Below, piece by piece: positions 9,840-18,768 of a DNA stretch of 26,594 nt. Both the position numbers and the translations under genes were made by a program. Within the stretch, counting starts at the first letter, position 1; each line of letters begins with the position of its first letter. The notes under the pieces were generated by a model that saw only the letters and a program-made list of their open reading frames with translations, ran no database searches and was not told the DNA's origin. This DNA is from Chara braunii (lineage: Eukaryota > Streptophyta > Charophyceae > Charales > Characeae), in NCBI GenBank assembly GCA_003427395.1, contig BFEA01000200.1:139870-166463 (forward strand). Direction: 5' to 3'.

Positions 9840-10110
9840 CAAGCTTGTTAGTAAGACGAGGTTACGTCTTAAGCCACTTCAAAGTCTAGTGGTCTGAATA
9901 AACTTTGAAGTATCTACCTATGAGGTAGTACTTCCATATCGTTAAAGCTTGCAGCAAGACAAACAATTTTCTCTCATAGGTTGAGTTTGTTACCTTGTCT
10001 CTAGGTAGTCGACATGACATAAGCTCAATTGGTCGATAATCCTTCCCATCACTTTGCTGCAGTACAACCCTAATCCTGTACTTACTTGCGTCAGTGGTCA
10101 CAACAAAAGA
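9840..10110 (-). pseudogene. Ty3 RNase H domain
   Basis: RNase H removes the RNA strand during cDNA synthesis. The 71-codon open piece at 9886-10101 starts TTDASKYRIRVVLQQ, with the first catalytic Asp at residue 4. It continues to STYERKLFVLL with Glu 43, and ends KVYSDH with Asp 70, so three acidic active-site residues can be seen in the expected order. The usual GIGAVL is changed to RIRVVL. It follows RT directly on the same strand and is separated from neighbouring pieces by stops. Confidence 0.85.
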
Positions 10111-10399
10111 TAAGGATAAGTCTGCAATTTCAGAACAAGGTAGTGAGTAAGCGCATACTTTAACTTTTTCAATGCGGATTCACAGTCCTTATCCCAAAGC
10201 CAAATAATCTATTTCTTCATGAGTTTCCTCATTGGGGCAGTTATGGAGGAGAAATTTCTAACAAGCTTCTTAAAATAGTTGACCAGTTCAAGAAAGGAAC
10301 GCAAGTCAGTTGAAGTTTTCGGTTTAGGCCAATCTCTAATAGCAACAATTTCTTTTCCCTCTAGGCTCAACCCATCTTCATTCACAATATGTCATAGGT

Positions 10400-10950
10400 A
10401 TAAACTTCAGACTTTGCGAATTCGAACTCTTTAGAATTCAGTTTGAATTGTCCTTCTCTCAATTTTTGTAGGACTAAACGCCGATGCTTTCCATGGTATT
10501 TCAGTGTCTTGCTAAAAACTAAAATGTCATCAAGGTATGTTATTACAAAATGGTCATAACATTCCCTGAAAAACTAATTCATTGACCTTTAGAAGGTAGC
10601 AAGTGCGTTAATCAACCTAAAGGGCATCAAGACGAACTCATAGTGAACAAACCTTGTTCTGAAGGTCGTCTTGTGTTGATCTTCAGGGGCTAACTCAATT
10701 TGGTGATAGCCGGACTTTAAGTCAATTTTACTGAAGTACTTGCATACTTGCAGTTGATTTAGAAGAAGTTCAACATTCTTAACAGGGACTGCGTTCAACC
10801 CTCGATAGTCAATGCAGAGCCGTAACTCTTTTTCCTTTTTTAGAACAAACAAAACAAGAGCCCCATAAGGAGAAAAGATGGTCTGATTCATCCCTTGTCA
10901 GTTAGTTCTTGCAGTTGTTTTCTTAATTCATCAAGTTTATTCGGGGACAT
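10400..10950 (-). pseudogene. Ty3 reverse transcriptase core
   Basis: The 100-codon piece at 10589-10891 reads [20 protein letters not shown], then [13 protein letters not shown], then [20 protein letters not shown] with catalytic Asp 57, then [20 protein letters not shown]. After a stop, another frame carries FVITYLDDILVFSKTL, whose YLDD catalytic box lies at 10526-10537 (minus). FELL-like connection residues and HRRLVLQKLREGQFKLN follow to about 10430. The palm motifs are therefore all still readable although the frame is broken. LKKEKELR in place of the commoner KKKDGxWR and MPFRLINA in place of MPFGLxNA are signs of decay. Confidence 0.9.
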
Positions 10951-11181
10951 ACGATAGATTGGTCCTTTGATAATTTACTTCCGAGAATAATCTCAATGAT
11001 ATGTTTTAACTTCCTTTCAGTTATCCCCTTGGTTCATTCTGCAGATCCTTATATTCGTCAAGTAAATTTTCAATGGAAGGAGGGTAGGAGAAGGAACATT
11101 CGTCGACAATTTTTACTAACACCATCATCACCTCCTGTGCCAACTTCTTATCCACAACTGTCGATCGAAACACATGAAGAC

Positions 11182-11613
11182 TCATACAAAAAAAAAATAA
11201 TGTAGAGTCAAAACCTGATTTGTGATATAATTTAATTGATTCGAATTCATTATTTTATTCTTAATTTTCACAGTTTTCTCCTTACATTTGATCTCAGGGT
11301 CTGCTTCCTCTTGCCAATCCATTCCCAAGATCAAATCGAACGATATTTTTTTTACAATCAAGAAGGTTACTTCATGCAGGATACACTTACCTTCATGAGT
11401 CCTGAAGTAACACTCCACGTTTTCCACACACTGGAAAACCGTGATGGTACTGCGATCTACCAACATAGAGACAATAGGCTTTGCTAGATTCTTCACTCGC
11501 ATACCCAAATGCATTTTCCTTACAGCGTCTTTGGATATGCATGATCTAGTCGAGCCTGAGTCTAACAGAGCATCTGTCTGTGTCCTTGCAATCTCTATGT
11601 CTGCAAGCATCAA
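11182..11613 (-). pseudogene. Ty3 aspartic protease (retropepsin-like)
   Basis: The protease cuts Gag-Pol into its parts. This 143-codon open piece contains DALLDSGSTRSCIS with the active-site DSG at residues 18-20, and SFDLILGMDWQEEADPEI near residue 95, the ILG-DW signature typical of plant Ty3/gypsy protease ends. It begins at an internal Met; the true reading would continue from Gag upstream. The last 15 or so codons, rich in Tyr and Phe, are probably past a frameshift. Neighbours are the zinc knuckle about 300 bases to the right and RT to the left. Confidence 0.85.
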
Positions 11614-11877
11614 CTTGTCCTTAGACTTCCACCTTCTTAGCCCATGAGCTTAGTAGGTAAATGAGTTCAGTGCCAAGCTCATCAAGGGTCTCACTCAGAG
11701 GAACTCTACACATCACAAGTTTAGGGCGGTCAGAGTGAGGGACCAAGGAAGATACATCCTCTGCCATAGGAGCTGAAGGGTGGAAAAAGGATTTCGGCAT
11801 TAGGTCTATGTCTGCACCCTTCGACTCAATAGGAGCACATGATACTCCTACTAGTTGCTCCCTTTCAGGTTCCTCAT

Positions 11878-13531
11878 TAGAGGGCACCATGTTATAATAT
11901 GCCCCTCAGTGCCGCACTTCGGGTATTGATAGTTATCCTCCTCTCCTGCCATATGCCCTCGAAAATACCAATTTTATCCCAAGGCCTTCCGAAACCTATA
12001 CCTGGATTGAGCTGAAAAGAAACGCGGTCTCCTCCTTTATCCATGACCATTTCTGTTATTGTTGCCACCCTTGCCGACAACTGCGGCGGTGACATCACCC
12101 TTCAAGTTTCCCAATTCCCCGCCCGCACTTGCTTGTCCCTCGCTTCCTTCGAGGGCCGCCTTTTTGTGGTCTCGTCGTAAAAAACGACAAGGGTGTGGTC
12201 TTATCGTTTCTGCCTTCATAGCATCCGTTTCCCTTGTCCACTCCCTTACCCTGTCTTGGTAACCCCAACGTTCTTCACCTGCGACATCATCTGTTCTCGC
12301 TGCATAGTGACATCCCGAAATTGCCTATAATTTCGACTCGGCAACCAGCTATCACGGATAGGTTCAAGTAAAGCTCGTGAGTAGATGTAGAGAACCTGGT
12401 CATCACGGATGTTCAATCCTGATACCTGCATCAAACGATCCACTTCACGAGAGACAGCAACAACAGAGGTTCAAAAACCTTGTCTGCTGTGGTCTTACTT
12501 AGAATTTTTTTTCTTTTTTCTTCATAAATTCTCTCAAACTTAGAGTCTTCGCCCAATCCCCAATAAACTCAAATCCGGTGGGATTCACTTCTAACAATAC
12601 CCATGCTTTAGCGTCTTCACCAAAACATGAGGTGGTGAACGCCACTTGACTATCTTTGACGACCGGGGTCGTAGAGCAGTTTGTTTGGACTTCGGCTATT
12701 CCGGCGAATGTGAATGAAAGTTTCATTTTTACTTTTTCCCTCTTCACTTCTCTTTTTGGAGTTTCATATTTCGGGTGGATTTTATTGCATCTCCCATCAA
12801 TTTTTCATGGGTTCAGACTTCGGTTCTTCTCCGAATTTTTCCTGTTCTTCTCTGGTCATCGGATGCTTTTGTTTAACCGCATTCGTCAACGTAACCAATT
12901 AAAAAGAAAATAATTTATCGGCAATGACTTGGTCTACTTTCATCTCCACATAAACCAAATAAGATATCAAATTTTAAACAATAGTTGCACCATCACTTCC
13001 TTTTTTTATTTTTATCTTCTTTCATTTTTCTTTTTTCCTCCTCTCTTTTTCCTTTATTGTTCTTCTTCCTCTTCTCTACCTGCAATGATTCTTATACCGT
13101 CTGCTATTATGATAAATTTCATCCTCATTTAATTATTGTTTGTTTTCCCCGCTTGTTTCTTCTTCTTTTCTTAAGTCCTTTTCTTCAATGTCCTTGGTAT
13201 TTCAAGCTAGCATTTCGACAACAAATTGATACACACTGTGATGGGCCCTGGCTAAGACCAGGTCAACTCCCGTCTCAACCTTGTCCAACTACTTTTCGAA
13301 ACTGTGAAGGTCGAATTGACTCTGAAAATGATTTCCCGCTTCCGAGCCAGCCTTGCGGATTTTTGTGAGGACCTAATGAAGTTCCAACTTCTCCTCCTCC
13401 TTGCGGGCATTCACTTGCTCACGTATACGTAGTTCCTCGCTTGCGTACATGGTCAGTGAGACCGGATTGAAAAACAAGGGGATGAACTTAGCCAGAACAG
13501 ACAACCGCAAATGGTTCCACATGGATATCAT
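11878..13531 (-). pseudogene. Ty3 Gag, broken, with degenerate zinc knuckle
   Basis: Gag forms the particle that packages element RNA. From ATG 13531 the minus strand reads LAKFIPLFFNPVSL, then MYASEELRIREQVNARKEEE, an Arg/Glu/Lys-rich likely coiled coil that continues with three stops to about 13150. The pyrimidine-rich plus strand at 13000-13090 is the complement of more Lys/Glu codons. A capsid-like part lies at 12499-12747 (VAFTTSCFGEDAKAWVLLEV) and 12246-12443 (DDQVLYIYSRALLEPIRDSW). A Gly/Asn-rich linker (GKGGNNNRNGHG) at about 12040 leads to YPKCGTEGHIITWC at about 11880-11925. This is a CCHC zinc knuckle whose first Cys has become Tyr, enough to disable it. Frames change at least four times. 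Confidence 0.8.
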
Positions 13532-13647
13532 CCTTGGAGTTACTGCATAATCGGATTATGCAATTACCTGTTCCGCAGTCTCGTAAGAAATTCGGAAAAA
13601 AAAAAAAAAATCCAATAAAAATAGAATATCAAGGTCTCAATCTATAT

Positions 13648-13668
13648 TATATATATATATATATATAT
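13648..13668. repeat. (AT)n microsatellite
   Basis: About ten uninterrupted AT units in the leader side of the Ty3 element, just upstream (minus-strand sense) of the Gag start. An A run of 15 lies at about 13595. Confidence 0.9.
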
Positions 13669-13974
13669 TTCCAATATGCTTTGCTGCTTATGATGTTGAC
13701 TACTAATGTGTGTGGATTTCTTCTGGCCGTTCGATCAAGAATCATCAATAGTTAGTCCACATGCAAAACAACGTCAGAAAACCGCACAGGTAAGTCCACG
13801 TCGGCATCAATCAATACACCGACGAGGTAAGACCACATTAATGCCAATCAAAGTTCAAAACACGTAGTCGCATGTCAACGCTCAATGGGAGACATCATCC
13901 CATTAGTCCTCTGGTCCCTCGTAAGCCTATTCTTAACAACCACAACAATTCTCTCTCCCTGATGACATGTCAGC

Positions 13975-14120
13975 AATGCCTTCGTTAATCCGACAATGCT
14001 CTCGCCAGTATGCCATGTAGGCAATGCTCTCGTCAGGCAATATGCCCCGTTAGCAAAGCTCTAGAGTCAATATGCCACGTCAACAGTGCTCTCACTAGTC
14101 AATATGCCATGCTAACGCTT
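13975..14120. repeat. Degenerate minisatellite, unit about 30 bp
   Basis: About five imperfect units carry the shared core CAATATGCCACGTCA plus GCTCTCGTCA, with unit lengths of 28 to 33 bases. The CACGT core recurs in each. It sits in the leader of the Ty3 element. Confidence 0.7.
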
Positions 14121-14169
14121 GTTTTATCATCCTCTTCAACGCTCTTTAATTAACGCCGCATTTACTGAC

Positions 14170-14373
14170 GATTTATTCCCTCACGGGAACCAGTCTGCAA
14201 GTGTCACGTCAGCACCGACATATGGTGAGAACCATTCTACCTTTGCCACGTTAGCACTCCTTTCAGAGAGAGATTATCCTAGCAATTTATTCACTTGCGA
14301 AAACCAGCCATCGAGTGCCCTATGGACACGAGCATATGGTTAAAACCACTCTCCAGGTGCCACGTCGACACTC
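14170..14373. repeat. Tandem duplication of about 90 bp
   Basis: Copy 1 (14170-14260) and copy 2 (14283-14373) share the order ATTTATTC, ACCAG, CGAGTG or CAAGTG, CATATGGT, AACCA, TGCCACGT, CACTC. Offset is about 113 bases. Divergence is considerable, so the duplication is old. Confidence 0.7.
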
Positions 14374-14451
14374 TATCATGGTGATATCGTCAAACTTGAA
14401 TAGCGCGGCCGTCTTCCATCGAGCAGCAAATCGGCGAGATGAGGTGACTTA

Positions 14452-14463
14452 ACTGTGATACCA
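14452..14463 (-). promoter_or_regulatory. Primer binding site, initiator Met tRNA type
   Basis: The minus strand reads TGGTATCACAGT. Its first eight bases complement the 3' end of plant initiator-Met tRNA (ending TGATACCA), where first-strand cDNA synthesis begins. The canonical next bases GAG read CAG. Three bases to the right, plus-strand TGTAATGAGC begins, giving an LTR end in CA on the minus strand, the expected spacing. It lies upstream of Gag in the right orientation. Confidence 0.7.
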
Positions 14464-14466
14464 AAT

Positions 14467-15345
14467 TGTAATGAGCTCAATCTCGTCAATCAAACGTGTC
14501 ATCATAGAACACTGTCGTGAGATAGCAATGTCGTACAACGTCGTGAGATAATCGTTTCAGCAAGTCCATCAATTCGAAGTCATTGAAGTACATGATCCCT
14601 CATTACCACGTGTACAGTCTCCAAGTCACGAGTATCCAGATTATAAAAGAAAGGGGGGAAGAAAACACAAATGGAGAGAGAAAAATATCGTAGCAATCAA
14701 TTCCCTCTTCTCCTCGAGGTTTCCCCACCTTTGCCACATCACTGATCTTTACACAATATGACACGTGGATGATGTAAATGCAGACACTCACAGATGAACG
14801 ATCCTTCAACAACGAGCAGTATCCACAACAACATCACATCACGCGAGACCACGTACGCGCGCATGACATCACACCTTGCCCACACTCTCTCTCTCTTCTC
14901 ACTACCTCACCGTAATCTACGTCCGCAACAATGACTGCCTTTTCCTCTCTCTCCGCTCATACTGCAGCATCTGGTTGGTGCCCACGAAACAGCCTGACGC
15001 CAACATCCTCCTCTCAAGTCTCACGGGCAACGTTGAAGCCGCAAGCAACTCGCAAAACTAAATGTCAAAGCAGTGGTAAGGTCAACTCTATATAGTGTTG
15101 ACTCGCGTTGTTCGGGGTCAGCTTCTGTCTGAGCGAGGCCTTGGATAGTCCGAATGTCGATGACTCTGATGCAATTTGTCCCAGTTTTGGTCTGGACTTG
15201 TTAAGGCCTGAATCTTCCGGAACCTGCAGACCACCGTTAGATCATTCCAAATCGACGACCACGAAATCTTATGTGTTGACATTGACTTCTCGGATCTGGG
15301 CCTAGGTCCACGAGTTGACTGTTGACATTTCGGTCAACTATCGGA
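14467..15345 (-). mobile_element. Probable 5' LTR of the Ty3 element (outer end not located)
   Basis: The inner end is set by the PBS. No coding frame is convincing across this stretch. It contains a TATA-centred palindrome at 15081-15102 and a dense set of TTGAC motifs, as expected for a U3 promoter read leftwards. The outer end could not be found because no second LTR was recognised for comparison; 15345 is an arbitrary limit after the last TTGAC motif. Confidence 0.45.
15081..15102. promoter_or_regulatory. TATA box inside an inverted pair of TTGAC (W-box) motifs
   Basis: GTCAAC, eight or so bases with TATATA at the centre, then GTTGAC: the 22 bases are a palindrome apart from two base pairs next to the TATA. 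TTGACY is the binding site of WRKY transcription factors. The TATA could serve either strand; leftward transcription would fit the LTR. Confidence 0.5.
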
Positions 15346-15469
15346 CTGGGCCTCTTCCTATGGCCTGTTTAACCTTGTTTTTTAGGCCTGCCCGTTCGCG
15401 CTTGTTTTTGGGGTGTTGAGGACGCGATTGGAGCCCAGTGGCTCAATTCTGCATACGAGTTATAACATT

Positions 15470-15625
15470 GAGTGTGCCCTAAGCAGCAATGTGGGTAAAA
15501 AGTTAGTGTGAGTGTGCCCCGAGCCTTCGTGTGAGCGTGCACCGAGTCCTGGCGTGAGTATGCCCCAAAAAATCCCAGTATGAGTATACATTCAAAATAA
15601 ATCCCAATGCGAGTATGGCCTACGG
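15470..15625. repeat. Degenerate tandem repeat, GTGAGTRTGCCCC core
   Basis: About six imperfect units of 20 to 35 bases share TGAGTGTGCCC(C), for example near 15470, 15508, 15530, 15555, 15575 and 15610. Related single copies, TAGTGTGAGTATATCC and TAGTGTGAGTGCCCC, occur at about 20133 and 23509. Confidence 0.6.
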
Positions 15626-15702
15626 AGCTCTCCTCCCATAACTGCACTCATATACATTCAAGAAATATCCGAGTCTGAACATATACCCTAAGGAGCTGTA
15701 GT

Positions 15703-15890
15703 CAGATACATACCAAAACCGAGTCTAGCTCCACTATGACCGAAAGGGGATGAATCTTCCGCAAGGACATGGGAATATTAACCATGCGCATGTTTTCCAG
15801 ATACATTCTGAAACGACTCTCAGTCCACTATGACCAAAATGAGAATGAATCTTGCGTTAGAACATGGGAATATACACCACCACATTTTCC
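15703..15890. repeat. Tandem duplication of about 95 bp
   Basis: Copy 1 at 15703-15797 and copy 2 at 15798-15890 abut. Both run CAGATACAT, CTCAGTCCACTATGACC-like, GATGAATCTT or GAATGAATCTT, ACATGGGAATAT, and end TTTTCC. No coding frame is conserved between them. Confidence 0.8.
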
Positions 15891-16063
15891 TTGTTTTGTG
15901 CATGTGTTTGTGCATACTTCGTAATTGTATTCAAACATGCAGGAAAGTATCTCCCATTGAAATGCCTCCAAATAGCAACCCCTTGTGGAACTGCAAAGTG
16001 CGAGAAAGCCCGCGCTCCGCTATCCCATGTGGAAGTTCCTCAAAATAGCTAAGTAGAATTTCC

Positions 16064-16162
16064 GCATATCCGGCGGGCCTCCAATAATCCGGTTCATCCA
16101 GCCGGAAAGAAGGCCCCGGATATTACCGGAAATACATTTTCCGGGGCCTGCGCAAAATATGC
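16064..16162. repeat. CCGG-rich cluster, left
   Basis: About six CCGG sites lie within 100 bases, including ATCCGGCGGG, AATCCGGTT, AGCCGGAAAG, CCCCGGATATTACCGG and TTTTCCGGGG. Short stretches can pair with each other. A similar cluster with AAGGCCGGATATTCCGG lies at 19356-19442, on the other side of the triplet-repeat region. Confidence 0.6.
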
Positions 16163-16264
16163 GCAAGGCTCGGAAATCGCATCTGGGGGTGAGGCGGGGT
16201 AGAGGGTGGCAGCCTGAACACCCTCCCGCTTTCAGATTGTGATGGCGGCCTACCGGTTTTGAAA

Positions 16265-16330
16265 AAAAAAAAGGCCCGATCTGGGCCGTGGATCATCGTC
16301 GATCAACGACCCAGACCGGGCCTTTTTTTT
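16265..16330. repeat. Long hairpin, 33-bp arms
   Basis: The sequence is an inverted repeat centred at about 16297/16298. AAAAAAAAGGCCCGATCTGG on the left pairs with CCAGACCGGGCCTTTTTTTT on the right, and pairing continues inward through GT, GATC and CG with a few mismatches. The A run, GC stem and T run look like a bacterial-type terminator, but in this context it is better read as a foldback element. Confidence 0.75.
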
Positions 16331-16339
16331 AATTCGAAA

Positions 16340-16440
16340 TCGCGCAGCCCCGGTTTCGAACTGCGCACAGTGTAGTGGCCTGCCCCCCGTCCCTCCCCAC
16401 CAACGGCCCGCTGCCCCATTGCCACACTACCCGCTGCTCG
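16340..16440 (-). other. Possible tRNA-like (SINE head) sequence
   Basis: On the minus strand, TGGCAATGGGGC near 16420 resembles a polymerase III A box and GCAGTTCGAAACC near 16355 resembles a B box, about 60 bases apart, as in tRNAs with a long variable arm. A run of A follows on the same strand (16322-16330). The stems do not pair well, so this is only a weak candidate. Confidence 0.25.
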
Positions 16441-16534
16441 CCCCCCCGTGCTTTGGCGTTGCCGGACAGCTGCCCCGCCTCCCTGCTGCTTTGGTGCTGG
16501 AGCCATCGCCGCCGGCCTTGAACGCCTTCGACGG

Positions 16535-17325
16535 GGACCTCCTCCTCCTCCAGGTGATGCCTGTCCTCCCCCTTAACCCCACTCCACCTCTGCCTCCTCT
16601 TCCTCCTCATCTCCCTCCTCTTCCTCCTCCTCCTCCTCCCCCTCCTCATCGTCGTCGTGCTCTCCTCCCTCCTCCTCGGCCTCGGCCTTTTCCTCCTCAT
16701 CTTCCTCCTCTTCCCCCTCCTCCTCCTCCTCCTCCTCATCGTCATCGTGCTCTCCTCGCTCCTCGTCCTCTTCTTCCTCCTCTTCCTCCTCTTCCTCCTC
16801 GTCTTCTACTTCTTCTTCTTCCTCCTCCCTCCTCGTCTTCTACTTCTTCTTCTTTCTTCTCCTCCTCCCCCTCCCCCTCCTCCTCATCGGCGTCATGCTC
16901 TCCTCCCTCCTCGTTGGCGTCGGCCCTTTCCTCCTCATCCTCCCTCTCTTCCTCCTCCTCCTCCTCCCCCTCCTCATCGTCGTCGTGCTCTCCTCCCTCC
17001 TCCTCGTCCTCTTCTTCCTCCTCCTCGTCCTCCTCTTCCTACTTCACGTTCTCGTCTTCTACTTCTTTTTCTTCTTCCTCCTCCTCCTCCTCCCCCTCCT
17101 CCTCATCGTCGTCGTGATCGCCTCCCTCCTCGTCGGCCTCGACCCTTTCCTCCTCGTCTTCCTCGTCTTCCACCTCTTCCTCCTCCTCCTCCTTACCTCC
17201 TCATCACCGTCATGCTCTCCTCCCTCCTCCTCCTCCTCTTCTTCCTCCTCGTCGTCGTCCTCCTCCTCCTCCTCCTTCTCCCCCTCCTCCTCCTTTTCCT
17301 CCTTCTCCTCCTCAACTTTGTGGAG
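16535..17325 (+). repeat. Imperfect (CTC)n polypyrimidine array, about 0.8 kb
   Basis: Nearly all of the plus strand is C and T in triplets CTC, CTT and CCC. A longer module starting CATCGTCGTCGTGCTCTCCT recurs at 16647, 16738, 16884, 16975, 17104 and 17202 (spacings 91, 146, 91, 129 and 98 bases), so this is a complex minisatellite rather than pure triplet expansion. Plus-strand frames through it give long Leu, Pro or Ser runs and the minus strand gives Arg/Glu runs. None has a start, flanking domain or frame preference that argues for a protein. Polypyrimidine tracts of this length can form triplex DNA. Confidence 0.9.
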
Positions 17326-17565
17326 GCTCGCCTCGACCCCCCTCACCCGCCGCCCAACCCCTTGACCCTTTGTTTTTCATTTTATATCAATCAATCCCAA
17401 AAAAAACAAACAAACGAAAAACTAGTATTCAATCGAATCAATCGATTCCTTTGGATCTTGATTTTGAAATCAAGATCCAATGGAATCGATTGATTCGATT
17501 GAATACTAGTTTTTACTTTTTCTATTTATCGATTGATTAATTGATTGATTGATTGATTGATTGAC
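17326..17565. repeat. AT-rich palindromic spacer unit 0
   Basis: It begins with CTCGACCCCCCTCACCCGCC, the GC-rich border also found at 17564, 18166 and 18769, then short AATC units, the hairpin at 17417-17514, and ends in (GATT)n. The right border GGGTTCGGGG seen in the other units is missing; unit A starts directly. Confidence 0.75.
17417..17514. repeat. Near-perfect 98-bp palindrome
   Basis: Arms of 49 bases meet at 17465/17466 with no spacer. AAAAACTAGTATTCAATCGA on the left pairs with TCGATTGAATACTAGTTTTT on the right, and GGATCTTGATTTT with GAAATCAAGATCC at the centre. Only about two mismatches are visible. Such an uninterrupted palindrome can extrude as a cruciform and is usually unstable, so its near-perfect state implies a recent origin or ongoing homogenisation. 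Confidence 0.9.
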
Positions 17566-17718
17566 CATCCTCGCCCGTTGCCCAGCCCCCGCACCTTTTT
17601 TTTTTTTTTTTAAATCAATCAATCAATCAATAAAAGAAAACGAAAAAAAAAAAATTATCGATTTGATATTAAGATCCAATCGAATCGACTGATTCGATTG
17701 GATTTTTTCTTTCGTTTT

Positions 17719-17768
<50 letters not shown>

Positions 17769-17880
17769 GGCCCTAGGGCTGTAATCAGGAACTGTACCAT
17801 AACTGCTAACCAATATAAAAAAATATAAAGGGTTCGGGGGGCTGGTTGCGATACAGACTTGCAAATCGTTCGTTGAAGAG
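17566..17880. repeat. AT-rich palindromic spacer unit A
   Basis: The left border GCCCAGCCCCCGCACC leads to a T run, (AATC)n, a core palindrome ATCCAATCGAATC / GATTCGATTGGAT near 17673-17704, and (GATT)n with about eleven units. A unique stretch follows at about 17768-17820 (GGCCCTAGGGCTG), then the right border GGGTTCGGGGGGCTGG and GCGATACAGACTTGCAAATC. Left and right borders are inverted relatives of each other. Confidence 0.8.
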
Positions 17881-18165
17881 GAGGAGAGAGAGAAGGAGGA
17901 GGAGTAGGAGGATGGCAAGAAGGAGGACGAAGAAATGAGGAGGAGGAGGAGGAGGAGGAGGAGGAGGAGGAGGAGGAGGACGACGACGACGAGAAGGAGG
18001 ACGGCGAAGAAGAGGCGGACGAGGACGAGGAGGAGAGAGAGGAGGAGTAGGAGAGTAGGAGGGAGGAGGTGGAGAGGGAGGAGGATGAGGCGAAGGGGGG
18101 GTCACGAGAGGATGGCGCCGAGTGAGGGGAGCGGGAGGTGGGCAGTCTTGCCTCGACCATCCTCA
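17881..18165 (+). repeat. GAG-triplet block 1
   Basis: This purine-rich block holds a pure run of GAG units near 17937-17978, interrupted by ACG and GAC triplets, then the shared module ending GGAGTAGGAGAGTAGGAGGG and GGGCAGTCTTGCC. It is the purine-strand counterpart of the CTC array at 16535-17325. Frames through it are Arg, Glu or Gly runs only. Confidence 0.85.
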
Positions 18166-18480
18166 CCCGCTGCCCAGCCCCGAACCCTTTTTTCTTTCTT
18201 ATTAGTCAATCAATTAAAAAAAACGAAAAAAAAAATCCAATCGAATCAGTCGATTGTCTGCTCTTAGCAGCACCACTAGCACTGGTGGGGGGGTGTTAAA
18301 ATAAAAAATAAAAAAATAAAAAAAGATTCAATTGCATATTGATCAATATCAAGATCCAATTGAATCGACTTATTCGATTGGATTTTTTTTTTCGTTTTTT
18401 TTTTATTAATTGATTGATTAAAAAAAAAAAAAAAAGGGTTCAGGGGGCTGGTTGCGATACAGACTTGCAAATCGTTCGTC
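18166..18480. repeat. AT-rich palindromic spacer unit B
   Basis: The left border ACCATCCTCACCCGCTGCCC is followed by CAGCCCCGAACCC, T runs, a broken AATC stretch and TCCAATCGAATCAGTCGATT. It then has a unique insert near 18258-18300 (CACCACTAGCACTGGTGG, itself partly palindromic), a core pairing ATCAAGATCCAATTGAATCG with ATTCGATTGGAT, and the right border GGGTTCAGGGGGCTGG at 18436. Confidence 0.8.
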
Positions 18481-18768
18481 GAGGAGGAGGAGGAGGAGGA
18501 GGAGGAGGAGGAGGAGGAGGAGGAGGAGGAGGAGGAGGAGGAGGAGGAGGATGGCGAGAAGGTGGAGGACGAAGAAGAGGAGGAGGAGGAGGAGGAGGAG
18601 GAGGACGAGAGGGAGAACGACGAAGAAGTGGACAAGGATGAGGAGGAGAGAGAGGAGGAGGAGTAGGAGAGTAGGAGGGAGGAGGTGGAGAGGGAGGAGG
18701 AGGAGGCGAAAGGAGGTTCACGGGAGGAGGGCGTCGAGTGAGGGGAGCGGGAGGCGGGCAGTCTTGCC
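18481..18768 (+). repeat. GAG-triplet block 2
   Basis: An uninterrupted GAG run of about 23 units (18482-18550) is followed by the same module as block 1: GATGGCGAGAAGG, GACGAAGAAG, GGAGTAGGAGAGTAGGAGGG and GGGCAGTCTTGCC. The border GCTGGTTGCG recurs at 17841, 18447 and 19081, which gives module periods of 606 and 634 bases. Confidence 0.85.

Larger units (their letters stand above)
13532..14451 (-). other. Ty3 untranslated leader, repeat-rich
   Basis: Between the proposed primer site and the Gag ATG lie about 920 bases with no convincing coding frame. The stretch contains the AT microsatellite, many CACGT motifs and two minisatellite blocks. A leader of this length is long but not unknown for plant gypsy elements. 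Assignment as leader depends on the PBS call. Confidence 0.5.
8045..14466 (-). mobile_element. Ty3/gypsy LTR retrotransposon, internal region (degenerate)
   Basis: Reading right to left, the order is PBS, leader, Gag, zinc knuckle, aspartic protease, reverse transcriptase, RNase H, integrase. Integrase last is the gene order that defines Ty3/gypsy (Metaviridae). The internal region is about 6.4 kb. Its right limit is set by a TG directly outside the PBS (14467). Its left limit is an estimate: LINE reading stops near 8042 and integrase reading stops near 8165. No sequence matching the right LTR start (TGTAATGAGC) was found near the left end, so the left LTR appears truncated or too diverged to see by eye. 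Every domain carries stops or frameshifts, so the element cannot act on its own. Confidence 0.85.

Noticed and set aside
13975-14120. CRISPR array
   Set aside because: Repeats are degenerate, adjoin without unique spacers of constant length, and the context is eukaryotic.
16419-17493. Long plus-strand frames (up to 278 codons) rich in Leu, Pro and Ser
   Set aside because: They are produced by the CTC triplet array; all frames are open because stops are rare in C/T triplets, and no domain or start context is present.
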